This document shows, piece after piece, positions 18,412 through 27,345 of a stretch of DNA of 64,000 nucleotides. The notes beneath the pieces are model-generated. The model worked only from the letters and a program-made list of their open reading frames with translations, was not told the DNA's origin and ran no database searches. Position numbers and translations under genes: made by a program. Source of the DNA: Peribacillus simplex (GTDB lineage Bacteria; Bacillota; Bacilli; Bacillales; DSM-1321). Each line of letters opens with the position of its first letter. The first letter of the stretch is position 1. The stretch covers positions 1,240,001 through 1,304,000 of the forward strand of contig NZ_FTMX01000001.1 of NCBI RefSeq assembly GCF_900156045.1, given 5' to 3'.

Positions 18412-19203
18412 ATGTTTGTCACGACAGTAGGAAGAGCCGATAAAGAAACGATGATAGTAGCCAAAAGGTTAGCTGAAGAATTACAAATCCCCTTTATAGC
18501 CAGAAGAAAAAGATCGGTCAGAGGTATCCAAGCGGAACAGAATGAAGATGATTGCCTTGTTTTTGGTAAAAACCGGATGGAGTTATATCGATACCAGGAA
18601 AAAGAACCATTCTTTTTTCACCCGAACCTAGCGATGATCCGTATAAAAAGAATAATGCGCGGAGAAAGTGACCCATTTCTCATTGCCGGAGATATAAATG
18701 AAGGGAACGCTGTGCTTGATTGTACCATGGGTTTGGGCTCGGATGCGATAGTCGCGAGTTTCGCAGTGGGTGAACATGGACAGGTTCTCGCATTGGAAGG
18801 AAATCAATATTTGGCATTGCTCGTAGACCATGGGATGATGACATGGGAGGATGCAGAGGAAAAGATGATTTCTGCGATGCGAAGAGTTGAGGTCATGCAT
18901 GGTGATCATTACGAAATTTTGAAAACATTGCCGGATAATCATTTTGATGTCGTATATTTCGATCCCATGTTTGAAGATACGATTCAGGAATCGAATGGAA
19001 TCAGGGGACTAACTCATTTTGCGGTAGGTAAGGAGTTATCTGTGGAAATAGTGAATGAAGCCAAGCGGGTTGCACGCAAGAGGGTCGTGTTGAAAGACCA
19101 TTTTCGCAGCTCCCGCTTTGAGGAATTTGGATTTGAGGTAATAAAGAGAAAAACATCCAAATTCCATTTTGGCTTCATTCAATCCAGTGATCACGATTTA
19201 TAA
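18412..19203 (+). CDS. ypiP: YpiP, RsmJ-like SAM-dependent methyltransferase
   Basis: 263 residues. The SAM-binding core has AVLDCTMGLGSDAIVAS (motif I), LALEGN (beta-2 acid) and DVVYFDPMFED, a DPPY-type catalytic loop used by N-methyltransferases of rRNA. The N-terminal extension (TTVGRADKETMIVAKRLAEE) matches YpiP of B. subtilis. The fold resembles the 16S rRNA methyltransferase RsmJ, but the substrate is not proven. Convergent with the gamma-glutamyltransferase gene, overlapping it by 13 bp at the 3' ends, with no terminator between. Confidence 0.87.
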   Translation: MFVTTVGRADKETMIVAKRLAEELQIPFIARRKRSVRGIQAEQNEDDCLVFGKNRMELYRYQEKEPFFFHPNLAMIRIKRIMRGESDPFLIAGDINEGNAVLDCTMGLGSDAIVASFAVGEHGQVLALEGNQYLALLVDHGMMTWEDAEEKMISAMRRVEVMHGDHYEILKTLPDNHFDVVYFDPMFEDTIQESNGIRGLTHFAVGKELSVEIVNEAKRVARKRVVLKDHFRSSRFEEFGFEVIKRKTSKFHFGFIQSSDHDL

Positions 19204-20879
19204 TCTGTTTCATCAAGACCAATGGCACAGCCTTCCCGGCTTGAATCGGCAGCACCATAGTTCGAGCCATCAGGGGTGATTTGAATCGCTTGGACATTCC
19301 CTATAGAGTGGGGAACATCATTAAAGGCGAAGCCCATCGCTTCCAAGTGGCCTTTGCTAGTCATATCCATTCCAGGCTCCCATTCAATATGAGGGCCCAT
19401 TGGAGTGAAAATTCTAGGTTCCTCGATGGCTGCTTTCAAATCCATTTTTAAATCGAGTACATTAATGATCGTTTGTACGACTGAACTGATGATGGTCGGT
19501 CCACCAGGTGAACCTAGCGTCAAGATCGGCTCGCCGTCTTTAAAGATGATGGTCGGGCTTTTACAGCTGACGGGGCGTTTATTGGGCTGCACTTCATTCA
19601 TGCCGCCTGGAATGGAATCGAAATCAGTCAGTTCGTTATTCAGCATGAAACCATAATCGGAAACCATGATCCCTGATCCGAATGGATGTTCCACTGTAGA
19701 AGTGCATGCTGCGATATTACCCCATCTGTCACGGACAGTGAAGTGTGTCGTTTCACTGATATCTTCTTCATTAGGCTGCGGAATGACTTCCCTTTGTTTC
19801 ACGGAATCATAAATCCAAGGGTTTCCGAAGTCAATGGCATTATTTCTTGTTTTGAAATTAATGAATGAGCGGCGTTTAGCGATATACTCATCATGCATGA
19901 GACCCGCCAATGGCAATTCGGCAAATTCAGGATCAGCGAGAAATGCCTTTTTATCTGTGAATGCCAGTCGCATCGCTTCTGCTATTAAATAATATTTTTC
20001 CCAAGAACGGACATCATATTGTTCTATATGGAAGCTCTCCAATATTTTCAGGATTTGGATGACCGTGAATCCGCCAGCACTTGGGGCATTCGATGATGCA
20101 ATTAGATAATCCTTATAAGTCCCATATAAGGGTACATCGATTGTAGCTTTATAGTCCTTTAAATCAGAAAGCTCCATGAACCCTCCAAGTTCCTTGATGC
20201 AGGAAATGATGCCCTCTCCGATTTCTCCTTCATAAAATGCGGAAATGCCTTCACGCTGTAATATCCGATAGGTATTCGCCAGTTTTTCTTTTATGAGCAG
20301 ATCGCCATCTTGATACGCTTTTCCGTTTGGCATGAAGAACTTACGCGCTTCATCACCCAATCGATATTCAAAATTTTTAAGCGCATCGCAAAGTACCCAA
20401 TTGACGGGAACTCCTTTTTCAGCAAATTCTATGGATGGCTCGATGAGGTCAGCTAAAGGCTTGCTTCCATTTTCGGTGAGTGCTTCATCCATAGCTTTCA
20501 GTATTCCGGGAATCCCAACCGCTGTAGCTTTGATTGATCTTTCTTTAAATGGGATGACTTCCCCTTTATCATCAAGAAACATGTCTCGATGAGCGGCTTT
20601 AGGTGCCCTTACATGGCCATCGTATATTTTCGTTTCTTTATCTTTAGCGTTATATACCATAAGGAACCCACTTCCGCCGATACCAGTCATCATGGGTTCC
20701 ACAATATTTAGGGCAAATTGGATGGCAACAGCCGCATCGACAGCATTTCCACCTTCACGTAATATTTTTTCCCCAATGGAAGTGGCTACGGGATGAGCTG
20801 TAACGACCATTCCGGCGCTCCCTTTATCTGTTTCCCTTTTGTAATCCTTATCTTTAATGATTTCATTGTTGTTTTCCAA
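19191..20879 (-). CDS. Gamma-glutamyltransferase-family N-terminal nucleophile hydrolase, cytoplasmic type
   Basis: It cleaves or transfers gamma-glutamyl groups after autoprocessing. The 562-residue precursor would split before the nucleophile Thr377 (SETTHFTVRDRWGN). GNAVDAAVAIQFALNIVEP near the N-terminus, and GGTxLGSPGG-like LTLGSPGGPTIISSVVQ in the small subunit, are family motifs. It has no signal peptide, unlike secreted Ggt, so it resembles YwrD-type cytoplasmic homologues. Substrate is therefore uncertain: a gamma-glutamyl peptide or a beta-lactam acyl group. The start is ATG at 20879, but an RBS is not strong. Confidence 0.92.
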   Translation of the reverse strand: MENNNEIIKDKDYKRETDKGSAGMVVTAHPVATSIGEKILREGGNAVDAAVAIQFALNIVEPMMTGIGGSGFLMVYNAKDKETKIYDGHVRAPKAAHRDMFLDDKGEVIPFKERSIKATAVGIPGILKAMDEALTENGSKPLADLIEPSIEFAEKGVPVNWVLCDALKNFEYRLGDEARKFFMPNGKAYQDGDLLIKEKLANTYRILQREGISAFYEGEIGEGIISCIKELGGFMELSDLKDYKATIDVPLYGTYKDYLIASSNAPSAGGFTVIQILKILESFHIEQYDVRSWEKYYLIAEAMRLAFTDKKAFLADPEFAELPLAGLMHDEYIAKRRSFINFKTRNNAIDFGNPWIYDSVKQREVIPQPNEEDISETTHFTVRDRWGNIAACTSTVEHPFGSGIMVSDYGFMLNNELTDFDSIPGGMNEVQPNKRPVSCKSPTIIFKDGEPILTLGSPGGPTIISSVVQTIINVLDLKMDLKAAIEEPRIFTPMGPHIEWEPGMDMTSKGHLEAMGFAFNDVPHSIGNVQAIQITPDGSNYGAADSSREGCAIGLDETDYKS

Positions 20880-20949
20880 AATGATTCCTCCATTATTCAG
20901 TCCTTTTATCTGCCAAAAGGTTAGGCTTATGTTTTGATTGAAAAGAAAA

Positions 20950-20977
20950 CCTTGTCATTGTAGAAAAATGACAAGGA
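20950..20977 (-). terminator. Terminator for the 24-residue ORF (minus strand)
   Basis: CTTGTCATT (20951-20959) and AATGACAAG (20967-20975) form a 9-bp stem. Read on the minus strand it is followed by GTTTTCTTTT. Confidence 0.65.
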
Positions 20978-21003
20978 GATTTTTCGTAGGTATTCATTTA
21001 TTC

Positions 21004-21078
21004 TTAATCAGCAAATGATAAATATACGAAAAATGCCAATGTTACAAGACATAAAGCCACCATGGCAGTCGAAGCCAT
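21004..21078 (-). CDS. 24-residue single-span membrane peptide
   Basis: On the minus strand, AAGGAGGGG (21086-21094) sits seven bases before an ATG. The ATG opens a 24-codon frame reading about MASTAMVALCLVTLAFF and ending YLSFAD. Nearly the whole peptide is one hydrophobic helix. A hairpin terminator follows 28 bases after the stop, so the unit has RBS, ORF and terminator. I do not recognise the family. Tiny membrane peptides of this kind in bacilli are often sporulation or stress products (general knowledge). It is transcribed towards ggt. Confidence 0.6.
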   Translation of the reverse strand: MASTAMVALCLVTLAFFVYLSFAD

Positions 21079-21317
21079 ATACGACCCCTCCTTAAAAAGA
21101 CTTGAATCTAATTAATTTCTCCAATAATCGTCAAAATCCTTCATTAAAATGTAAATTTGTTGATATTTACTAAAAAAGTTCTGGTTCATAAACTTTATAT
21201 AGGTATTTATCCTTTTTTTTGATTTTCAAAACATGGGTAACTATATATTCGTAATTACCAAAAAATAAAAGTATACTAAATATAAAGACAATACAAAAAA
21301 AGGAGGGGGAGTGTTAG

Positions 21318-21935
21318 TTGAAAGCAGCGGTTTGGTTCAGGAAAAGTCTTGTCATTTTAGTATCCGTTTTGACGTTTGGTCTTGTCACTCCTTCAGATCT
21401 GGCGTGGCTAGCGGAAGCCGATTCGTTAAAGGATACTAAAAAGGGATTAGTGGAAGAAGAAGGATTAGCCTATCTTCCTTCACAGAATTCAACTGAACTG
21501 GAGGAAGAATTCAACCGGGAAGAATTTTTATCGGGAATTCTGAATAAGGCAGAGGAAAACGCATTTATGAAATTTGGCGAAAAGATCAATCCTAAAATTG
21601 GCGATGAGTTCAAAATGGCCATATTACCAAAAATGGAAGAAGCCATAACAGAAATGGCTGCACAATATCCAGATGAAAAATTACAGCAATTAACCATCAC
21701 TGAGCAGCCGAGTGCAGGCAGGGCCGAGAAGATATTTCATATTTATGATTCAATTAGCGGCAAGGATATCATCAGATTCCATGTCAGGCAGGAAAATCCT
21801 CCACTGGAAGGGTATTGGTTCGATTTTCACTATCATACCTATCATGATTCATTTGCCACGCATTATAATATCGGGAAAATATATTGGGATAAAAATACGC
21901 CGCCAGAGTGGACGAGTAAACAAAGGCTCTCATAG
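21318..21935 (+). CDS. ypjP: YpjP family exported protein
   Basis: 205 residues. An N-terminal hydrophobic segment (VWFRKSLVILVSVLTFGLV) is a signal peptide or anchor. The rest is hydrophilic with conserved-looking GEKINPKIGDEFKMAILPKMEEA and a tyrosine/histidine-rich end (YWFDFHYHTYHDSFATHYNIGKIYWDKNTPPEW). It matches B. subtilis YpjP, which lies next to thyB-dfrA there as here (2.2 kb upstream). TTG start at 21318 with AGGAGGGGGA upstream. Function unknown. Note the Pro-Pro sites ENPPLEG and NTPPEW, of interest beside the protease at 23409. Confidence 0.82.
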   Translation: MKAAVWFRKSLVILVSVLTFGLVTPSDLAWLAEADSLKDTKKGLVEEEGLAYLPSQNSTELEEEFNREEFLSGILNKAEENAFMKFGEKINPKIGDEFKMAILPKMEEAITEMAAQYPDEKLQQLTITEQPSAGRAEKIFHIYDSISGKDIIRFHVRQENPPLEGYWFDFHYHTYHDSFATHYNIGKIYWDKNTPPEWTSKQRLS

Positions 21936-22011
21936 TGGTTGGTCTCGTTGATTTTATTGAATTGTAAGAGTATGATGAAATGAAAAGGAATTTCTAATAA
22001 GCATCGAAATG

Positions 22012-22040
22012 ATACGTTGTCATGCAACGTATTTATTTTG
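22012..22040 (+). terminator. Terminator after ypjP
   Basis: ATACGTTG pairs with CAACGTAT around TCATG, followed by TTATTTTGTG. Confidence 0.7.
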
Positions 22041-22137
22041 TGTTTAAATAAAAGAAGAGTTTTTATCATAACGGGGAACAATGTTATTTTAAAAGGTTTT
22101 CTAATTTTGCTGTTATAGTAGCAGAGGAGTCTTTATC

Positions 22138-22908
22138 ATGTCAGAGTTGTTAAATAACATCATGCAAACGTATGCGCAATTTTTTGACTGGCATATGTGG
22201 GTGGAGGTTTTATCCGACCCGGTGAGCTGGGGATTGATTGGAACGCTCGTATTAATGGAAGGATTACTATCAGCGGATAACGCTCTGGTATTGGCTGTAA
22301 TGGTCAGGCACCTTCCTGAAAAACAACGGAAAAAAGCCCTTTTTTATGGTTTATTAGGTGCTTACGCTTTTAGATTCATTGCGATAGGAATCGGTGTTTT
22401 CCTCATTAAGCTTTGGTGGGTGAAGGTGATTGGAGCAGCATACCTTGGCTGGCTCTCGTTTAAATACTTTAGGAATAAAAGAAAAAAACAAGCTGGAATC
22501 GATGAAGATATCCAGGGAATGAGTAAAAACAGCATACTGATCCGTATGTTTGGTACATTATGGGGAACGGTTGCGGCAGTGGAATTGATGGATATAGCAT
22601 TTTCCGTCGATAGTGTCTTGGCCGCATTCGGGGTGAGTGAAAAAGTCTGGGTCCTTTTGACAGGCGGTATGATTGGTGTCTTGATGATGCGGGGAGTGGC
22701 AGGTTTATTTCTAAAATTGATAGATAAGGTTCCTGAATTGGAAACTGCCGCATATGTCCTTATCGGATTCATTGCTATAAAAATGCTAATGGCCGTTGCA
22801 GGGATCGAAATCCCATCTGCGATCTTTTTTGTCTTTATTTTGCTGATTTTCGGTACCACGATCGCACTTCATTTGAAGAAAGGGAAAAAGCTCAAGGAAC
22901 ATGGTTGA
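22138..22908 (+). CDS. TerC family membrane protein (YkoY/YceF-type, probable manganese exporter)
   Basis: 256 residues with seven predicted membrane spans. Signature acidic membrane motifs are MEGLLSADNALVLAVMV and VAAVELMDIAFSVDSVLAAF, the metal-relay aspartates of TerC proteins. In B. subtilis the relatives YceF and YkoY (MeeF/MeeY) are implicated in Mn(II) export that metallates secreted enzymes. The gene has AGAGGAGTC before its ATG. I looked for a yybP-ykoY manganese riboswitch in the 200-base leader and do not see one. An mntR gene lies 15 kb upstream. Confidence 0.9.
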   Translation: MSELLNNIMQTYAQFFDWHMWVEVLSDPVSWGLIGTLVLMEGLLSADNALVLAVMVRHLPEKQRKKALFYGLLGAYAFRFIAIGIGVFLIKLWWVKVIGAAYLGWLSFKYFRNKRKKQAGIDEDIQGMSKNSILIRMFGTLWGTVAAVELMDIAFSVDSVLAAFGVSEKVWVLLTGGMIGVLMMRGVAGLFLKLIDKVPELETAAYVLIGFIAIKMLMAVAGIEIPSAIFFVFILLIFGTTIALHLKKGKKLKEHG

Positions 22909-22918
22909 GCAATATTTA

Positions 22919-22957
22919 AAAAAGCTGACATCACATATGATGTCAGCTTTTTTTTAG
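22919..22957. terminator. Bidirectional terminator between terC-like gene and the 80-aa gene
   Basis: AAAAAGCTGACATCA and TGATGTCAGCTTTTT form a perfect 15-bp stem. The minus-strand gene's stop codon lies inside it. Confidence 0.9.
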
Positions 22958-23185
22958 GAAAATATCAAGTAATTGAAGTAGGCCGGTAAATGTAGTGAAG
23001 AAAAGCAAAGGCAATAAAAAGTTAAGCCAAAGAGAAGACATTAGCGGATGCAGCAGTATGCCAAAGAAAATGGAGAACAGAAAAAGGTCGAGAATGATGA
23101 ACACTTTTAAACTGTAGATATCAAGGACTTCTTCAGCAAGTTCACGGTGCTCATCCAAAATGGCTTTTTTATTGTTGGTTTCCAT
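22943..23185 (-). CDS. Small two-span membrane protein of unknown function
   Basis: 80 residues. A charged N-terminus (METNNKKAILDEHRELAEEV) is followed by two hydrophobic helices, about residues 27-48 and 52-74, and a KKS end. Convergent with the TerC gene and sharing its terminator. The ATG at 23185 has AAGGTGATCGC upstream. No family is recognised. Confidence 0.65.
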   Translation of the reverse strand: METNNKKAILDEHRELAEEVLDIYSLKVFIILDLFLFSIFFGILLHPLMSSLWLNFLLPLLFFTTFTGLLQLLDIFLKKS

Positions 23186-23408
23186 GCGATCACCTTAAAC
23201 CTTTTACGATTATATATTGTTGATATATGAAAAGACTGGATTAATTGTTCTTCTCAAAATGAATGTGCAACCGAAAATACCAAAAAAACATAGATTTTTT
23301 ACACTAGGTCAATATGTTATACTAATATAATAGTATGTTAGGTTTAGAGATTTTAAATTACTTATATTTTCTTAACGATAATGAGAAATGAAGAATGGGG
23401 AGAAGAGT

Positions 23409-24119
23409 GTGAAAAGGAAGAAATGGTTATCCATACTTGCATTATTTGTCTTTTTACTCTCAATGCTCTCCTATACGTTAGCGAAGGATGAAGGGGTAAA
23501 ATGGCGCAATTTAAACAAAGATAATCTTTTAAGACAAGCTGAACTTTTTAAGGGGAATAATGAATTACAAAGGATATTTTTATTTCCGGAAGAGGAGTTC
23601 GATGAAAGGGAAGCACTCAAAATTGCTGGAACCATTAATAAACTGCCTCATTCCCTTTTGGTGAAAACTGCTGAAAGTGGCGTGAGAATCAAACTATTTG
23701 ATGGTGATATAACAGAAAATCAATCCGCGGCCAAATTAAAGGGGAAAACTCCGCGTGGTTATTTGAATAAAGAAACAACTTGGGATGATGTGCCTGGTAT
23801 GGGCGGATCACATACGGTATTGGTTAAAATCGGAGCAAGTGACAAGGGCAACGGACATGGCTCCGTTAATTTGGAACTGCATGAACTGGGGCATTCAATT
23901 GATAATATAGTGTTTGATGGAATCCGTGAAGATATGGATTATTTGAAGATTTGGGGTAAGGAAGTGGATGGGCTGTTTCCAGGGATTACGTATTTTTCCA
24001 ATTACCCTGAGGAATACTTTGCAGAAACGTTTGCCATGTTTTATGTGAACGATGAACAAAATCAATTGCTTAGACAAAAAGCGCCCGAGACTTATAATTT
24101 TATTAAACAATTAGATTAA
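23409..24119 (+). CDS. Secreted anthrax-lethal-factor-like / Pro-Pro endopeptidase (PPEP)-type metalloprotease
   Basis: 236 residues with a signal peptide (KRKKWLSILALFVFLLSM ... SYTLA) and a single ATLF-type zinc protease domain. Seen: TTWDDVPGMGG upstream of the catalytic helix, the zinc motif ELHELGHSID (His158, Glu159, His162), and SNYPEEYFAETFAMFY supplying Tyr199 and the third zinc ligand Glu206. The seven-residue Tyr-Glu spacing equals that of PPEP-1 (Y178/E185). PPEPs cut between two prolines in surface proteins. GTG 23409 is preferred because GGGGAG lies six bases upstream; ATG 23388 has no good RBS. No S-layer or adhesin substrate gene is adjacent. Confidence 0.82.
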   Translation: MKRKKWLSILALFVFLLSMLSYTLAKDEGVKWRNLNKDNLLRQAELFKGNNELQRIFLFPEEEFDEREALKIAGTINKLPHSLLVKTAESGVRIKLFDGDITENQSAAKLKGKTPRGYLNKETTWDDVPGMGGSHTVLVKIGASDKGNGHGSVNLELHELGHSIDNIVFDGIREDMDYLKIWGKEVDGLFPGITYFSNYPEEYFAETFAMFYVNDEQNQLLRQKAPETYNFIKQLD

Positions 24120-24176
24120 ACATTGGGCAATAATACGTTAAAATAAGGAGAATGAAAGTAGAAAAGGTGGTTTATC

Positions 24177-24971
24177 ATGAAGCAATATTTAGATTTATGT
24201 AAGCATGTACTCGAAAATGGAACGCAAAAAGGGGATCGTACGGGAACAGGAACGATCAGCACCTTTGGATATCAAATGAGATTCAATTTAAAAGATGGAT
24301 TCCCTGTACTTACAACGAAAAAAGTTAGTTTAAAAGCGATTATCCATGAATTATTATGGTTTTTGAAGGGTGATACAAACGTTGGCTACCTTCAGGAAAA
24401 CAGCGTGCGGATTTGGAATGAATGGGCTGATGAAAATGGTGAACTAGGTCCGATTTATGGTCATCAATGGCGTTCTTGGGGAACGGCCGATGGAAGGCAA
24501 ATCGACCAGATCAGTGAATTGATCGGACAAATAAAAACGAATCCAAATTCAAGAAGATTGATAGTCAGTGCTTGGAATGTTGGGGAATTGGACGAAATGG
24601 CCTTGCCGCCTTGCCATGCTTTCTTTCAATTCTATGTCGCTGATGGAAAGCTTTCATGCCAGTTATATCAACGTTCAGCGGACGTCTTTTTAGGTGTTCC
24701 TTTCAATATAGCTTCGTATGCGCTCTTAACGATGATGATCGCCCAGGTGTGTGATTTGGAAGTTGGCGAATTTGTACATACTTTCGGGGATGTCCACATC
24801 TACTCTAACCACCTTGAACAAGTGGAACTGCAGTTGACCCGTGATCCCAAACCATTGCCAATCATGAAAATCAATCCAGATGTGAAAAATATCTTTGATT
24901 TTAGCTTCGAGGACTTCGTTTTGGAAAATTACGAAGCCCATCCCCATATAAAAGGTGAGGTTAGCATATGA
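24177..24971 (+). CDS. thyA: Thymidylate synthase (ThyA family; ThyB of B. subtilis)
   Basis: It methylates dUMP to dTMP using methylene-tetrahydrofolate, which it oxidises to dihydrofolate. 264 residues. Catalytic Cys146 lies in [20 protein letters not shown] binds phosphate; [18 protein letters not shown] is the folate-binding signature. AAAGGTGG precedes the ATG. Its last four bases overlap the dfrA start (ATGA), so production of dihydrofolate is coupled to its reduction, as in B. subtilis thyB-dfrA. Confidence 0.98.
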   Translation: MKQYLDLCKHVLENGTQKGDRTGTGTISTFGYQMRFNLKDGFPVLTTKKVSLKAIIHELLWFLKGDTNVGYLQENSVRIWNEWADENGELGPIYGHQWRSWGTADGRQIDQISELIGQIKTNPNSRRLIVSAWNVGELDEMALPPCHAFFQFYVADGKLSCQLYQRSADVFLGVPFNIASYALLTMMIAQVCDLEVGEFVHTFGDVHIYSNHLEQVELQLTRDPKPLPIMKINPDVKNIFDFSFEDFVLENYEAHPHIKGEVSI

Positions 24972-25453
24972 TATCGTTGATAGTGGCTATGGATCAAAAT
25001 CGTGTGATAGGAAAAAACAATGAACTGCCATGGCATTTACCGGCAGATTTGCAGTATTTTAAAAAAGTGACGATGGGCCATCCGATCGTCATGGGCCGAA
25101 AAACATTTGATTCGATTGGCAGGGTCCTGCCTGGCCGGGAAAATGTCATCGTTACCCGCAATCAGGATTTTAAAGCGGAAGGCTGCGTAGTTTTACATGA
25201 TATTGCACAAATCAAAACGTTTGCAGACAGCCGTGATGAGGAAGTTTTTGTGATTGGCGGAGCCGAAATTTTCAAGGAAATCCTTCCTGTTACGGATCGC
25301 CTGTATATTACGGAAATTCATGAAACCTTTGAAGGTGATACTTTCTTTCCCGTGATTGATGAAAATCAATGGGATAAAGTCTCCTCAAATCCAGGCAGCA
25401 TCGATGAAAAAAATCGTTATGCACATGATTTTATTATTCTACAAAAAAAATAA
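24968..25453 (+). CDS. dfrA: Dihydrofolate reductase
   Basis: 161 residues; reduces dihydrofolate with NADPH. Features: [19 protein letters not shown] with the catalytic Asp27, the cofactor segments [12 protein letters not shown] and [11 protein letters not shown], and [22 protein letters not shown]. Translationally coupled to thyA by a four-base overlap. A strong terminator closes the operon. Confidence 0.98.
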   Translation: MISLIVAMDQNRVIGKNNELPWHLPADLQYFKKVTMGHPIVMGRKTFDSIGRVLPGRENVIVTRNQDFKAEGCVVLHDIAQIKTFADSRDEEVFVIGGAEIFKEILPVTDRLYITEIHETFEGDTFFPVIDENQWDKVSSNPGSIDEKNRYAHDFIILQKK

Positions 25454-25459
25454 AGTGCT

Positions 25460-25498
25460 AATCCGATTATGGGGAAATGACCATAATCGGATTTTTTT
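25460..25498 (+). terminator. Terminator after thyA-dfrA
   Basis: ATCCGATTATGG and CCATAATCGGAT form a 12-bp stem, followed by TTTTTTT. Confidence 0.9.
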
Positions 25499-25604
25499 GG
25501 TATGAAATGAACAAAAGCAAGAATTTTTAGAAAAATCAATTACATTAATAACAGTAAAGTGCTATAATGATTGAATTCATTAAGGAAGGAAATGAGGGAT
25601 TGTT

Positions 25605-26873
25605 ATGAATCAGACTGCATCTAAGAATAGGGGGATTCAATTGGAAGATATTCTAATTGCCTATAGAGAACTGAAAGAAATCGTTTTGCATACTCCTTTA
25701 CAAAAAAATCAGAGGCTCTCTGAAAAATATGATTGTAATGTTTATTTAAAACGCGAGGACCTACAACACGTACGTTCCTTTAAATTAAGAGGGGCCTACT
25801 ATAAAATGAAAAGCCTGACCGAGGAAGAGACGAAGAATGGAGTCGTTTGTGCAAGTGCGGGAAACCATGCACAAGGAGTAGCTTTTTCCTGCAGCCAATT
25901 AGGCATCCATGGGAAAATTTATATGCCGGCTACAACTCCTAGGCAAAAAGTCGATCAAGTGCAGTTATTCGGAAGGGATAATGTGGAGATCATCCTGGTC
26001 GGGGATACTTTCGATGATGCATTTGCCATGGCGATGGAATGCTGTGAAAAAGAAGAGCGTTCCTTTATCCATCCATTTGACGATGAAAAGGTAATCGCCG
26101 GGCAGGGTACCACGGCTGTAGAAATCCTGAATGATTGTGAAGATGAAATCGACTATGTATTTGCCGCTATGGGCGGTGGGGGATTAATGGCCGGAGTATC
26201 GAGTTATTTCAAATCGGTTTCCCCAAATACGAAATGCATTGGAGTTGAGCCGCAAGGTGCTGCTTCGATGGAATACTCCTTCAAGGAAGGAAAAGTTTCT
26301 GAACTTGATAACATAGATACATTCGTTGACGGGGCAGCTGTCAAGTGTGTGGGACAGTTGACATATCAGCTTTGTAAGGAAAACCTGGAAGATATCGTTG
26401 TCGTACCTTCGGGCCAAATTTGCACGACGATTCTCGATTTATATAATCAGCATGCGATTGTCGCTGAACCGGCAGGGGCCATATCTGTTGCCGCGTTGGA
26501 TTTATACAAGGAACAAATCAAAGGCAAAACGGTTGTATGCATGGTCAGCGGAGGGAATAACGACATTGGGCGTATGCAGGAAATTAAGGAGAAATCCCTA
26601 TTATATGAAGGGTTGCTATATTATTTTATCGTGAATTTTCCACAACGTGCTGGAGCTTTAAGGGAATTCCTTGATGAGGTGTTAGGACCGAATGACGATA
26701 TAAGCCGTTTTGAATATACGAAGAAAAATAATAAAGAAAGCGGTCCGGCCCTGGTTGGTGTAGAACTAAAAGATAAAAATGATTATGAAGGGCTCATTCA
26801 GAGGATGAACAAGAAAGGATTCTCTTTCGTAGAGGTCAATAAAGACAGTAATTTATTTCACTTATTGATTTAA
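25605..26873 (+). CDS. ilvA: Threonine ammonia-lyase (biosynthetic threonine dehydratase)
   Basis: PLP enzyme that deaminates threonine to 2-oxobutanoate, the entry step of isoleucine synthesis. PLP-binding Lys60 in VRSFKLRGAYYKM; the phosphate-binding glycine loop is MGGGGLMAG. Its 422 residues equal the B. subtilis enzyme, which has one C-terminal ACT-like regulatory domain (here about residues 340-422, with FIVNFPQRAGALREFL), so feedback control by isoleucine is expected. AAGGAAGGAAATGAG precedes the ATG. I see no T-box leader in the 105 bases upstream. Confidence 0.97.
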   Translation: MNQTASKNRGIQLEDILIAYRELKEIVLHTPLQKNQRLSEKYDCNVYLKREDLQHVRSFKLRGAYYKMKSLTEEETKNGVVCASAGNHAQGVAFSCSQLGIHGKIYMPATTPRQKVDQVQLFGRDNVEIILVGDTFDDAFAMAMECCEKEERSFIHPFDDEKVIAGQGTTAVEILNDCEDEIDYVFAAMGGGGLMAGVSSYFKSVSPNTKCIGVEPQGAASMEYSFKEGKVSELDNIDTFVDGAAVKCVGQLTYQLCKENLEDIVVVPSGQICTTILDLYNQHAIVAEPAGAISVAALDLYKEQIKGKTVVCMVSGGNNDIGRMQEIKEKSLLYEGLLYYFIVNFPQRAGALREFLDEVLGPNDDISRFEYTKKNNKESGPALVGVELKDKNDYEGLIQRMNKKGFSFVEVNKDSNLFHLLI

Positions 26874-27000
26874 TCATGGATTAAATGTTAAATTAGGATA
26901 GAATAATACCTACGTTTTTACATTTTATTCTGCCGGCCCAGTCGTATATGGGCATACTGTCGATAATTGTTACCATTCTATGACGAATTGCCAGTTCCCT

Positions 27001-27028
27001 TTCAATTGGTTGGAAATGGTATTATAAT
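27001..27028 (+). promoter_or_regulatory. Sigma-A promoter for tatA-tatC
   Basis: TTCAAT (27001-27006) and a perfect TATAAT (27023-27028) are 16 bases apart, 40 bases upstream of the tatA start codon. Confidence 0.55.
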
Positions 27029-27067
27029 CGGAGTAGGTCTAATTACAACACCAAAGGGGATGTATCC

Positions 27068-27259
27068 ATGTCGAACATTGGAGTACCTGGTCTAATTCTC
27101 ATCTTAATATTGGCTTTAATTATCTTTGGTCCGAAGAAACTTCCAGAAATTGGACGTGCTTTTGGGCAAACGCTTCGTGAGTTTAAAAAGTCCACGAGTG
27201 ATTTAACAAAAGGTGATTATGAAGAAGATAAGAAGCTACAACAAAAAAATCATGAATGA
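27068..27259 (+). CDS. tatA: Twin-arginine translocase subunit TatA
   Basis: 63 residues. One N-terminal membrane helix ([16 protein letters not shown]), the conserved [21 protein letters not shown] hinge (listed here as [11 protein letters not shown] plus the amphipathic helix) and a charged tail. TatA oligomers form the pore that exports folded proteins. AAAGGGG upstream of the ATG. Operon with tatC, 86 bases downstream. No Tat substrate is obvious nearby. Confidence 0.95.
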   Translation: MSNIGVPGLILILILALIIFGPKKLPEIGRAFGQTLREFKKSTSDLTKGDYEEDKKLQQKNHE

Positions 27260-27345
27260 TTGAATGCTGGGCGTAAGATGCAATCGTCTTGCGCCTTTAT
27301 GCTGAACAAAGATACGGATTTTTAAGAATGAAGGCGTGATCAACT

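Noticed and set aside
21936..22137. Possible yybP-ykoY manganese riboswitch before the TerC gene
   Set aside because: The conserved aptamer segments are not visible; the leader holds only the ypjP terminator.
22362..22859. 165-codon minus-strand frame inside the TerC gene
   Set aside because: Antisense shadow of a hydrophobic coding frame; no RBS and no sensible protein.
25499..25604. T-box leader for ilvA
   Set aside because: Too short and without a specifier loop or the conserved T-box sequence.
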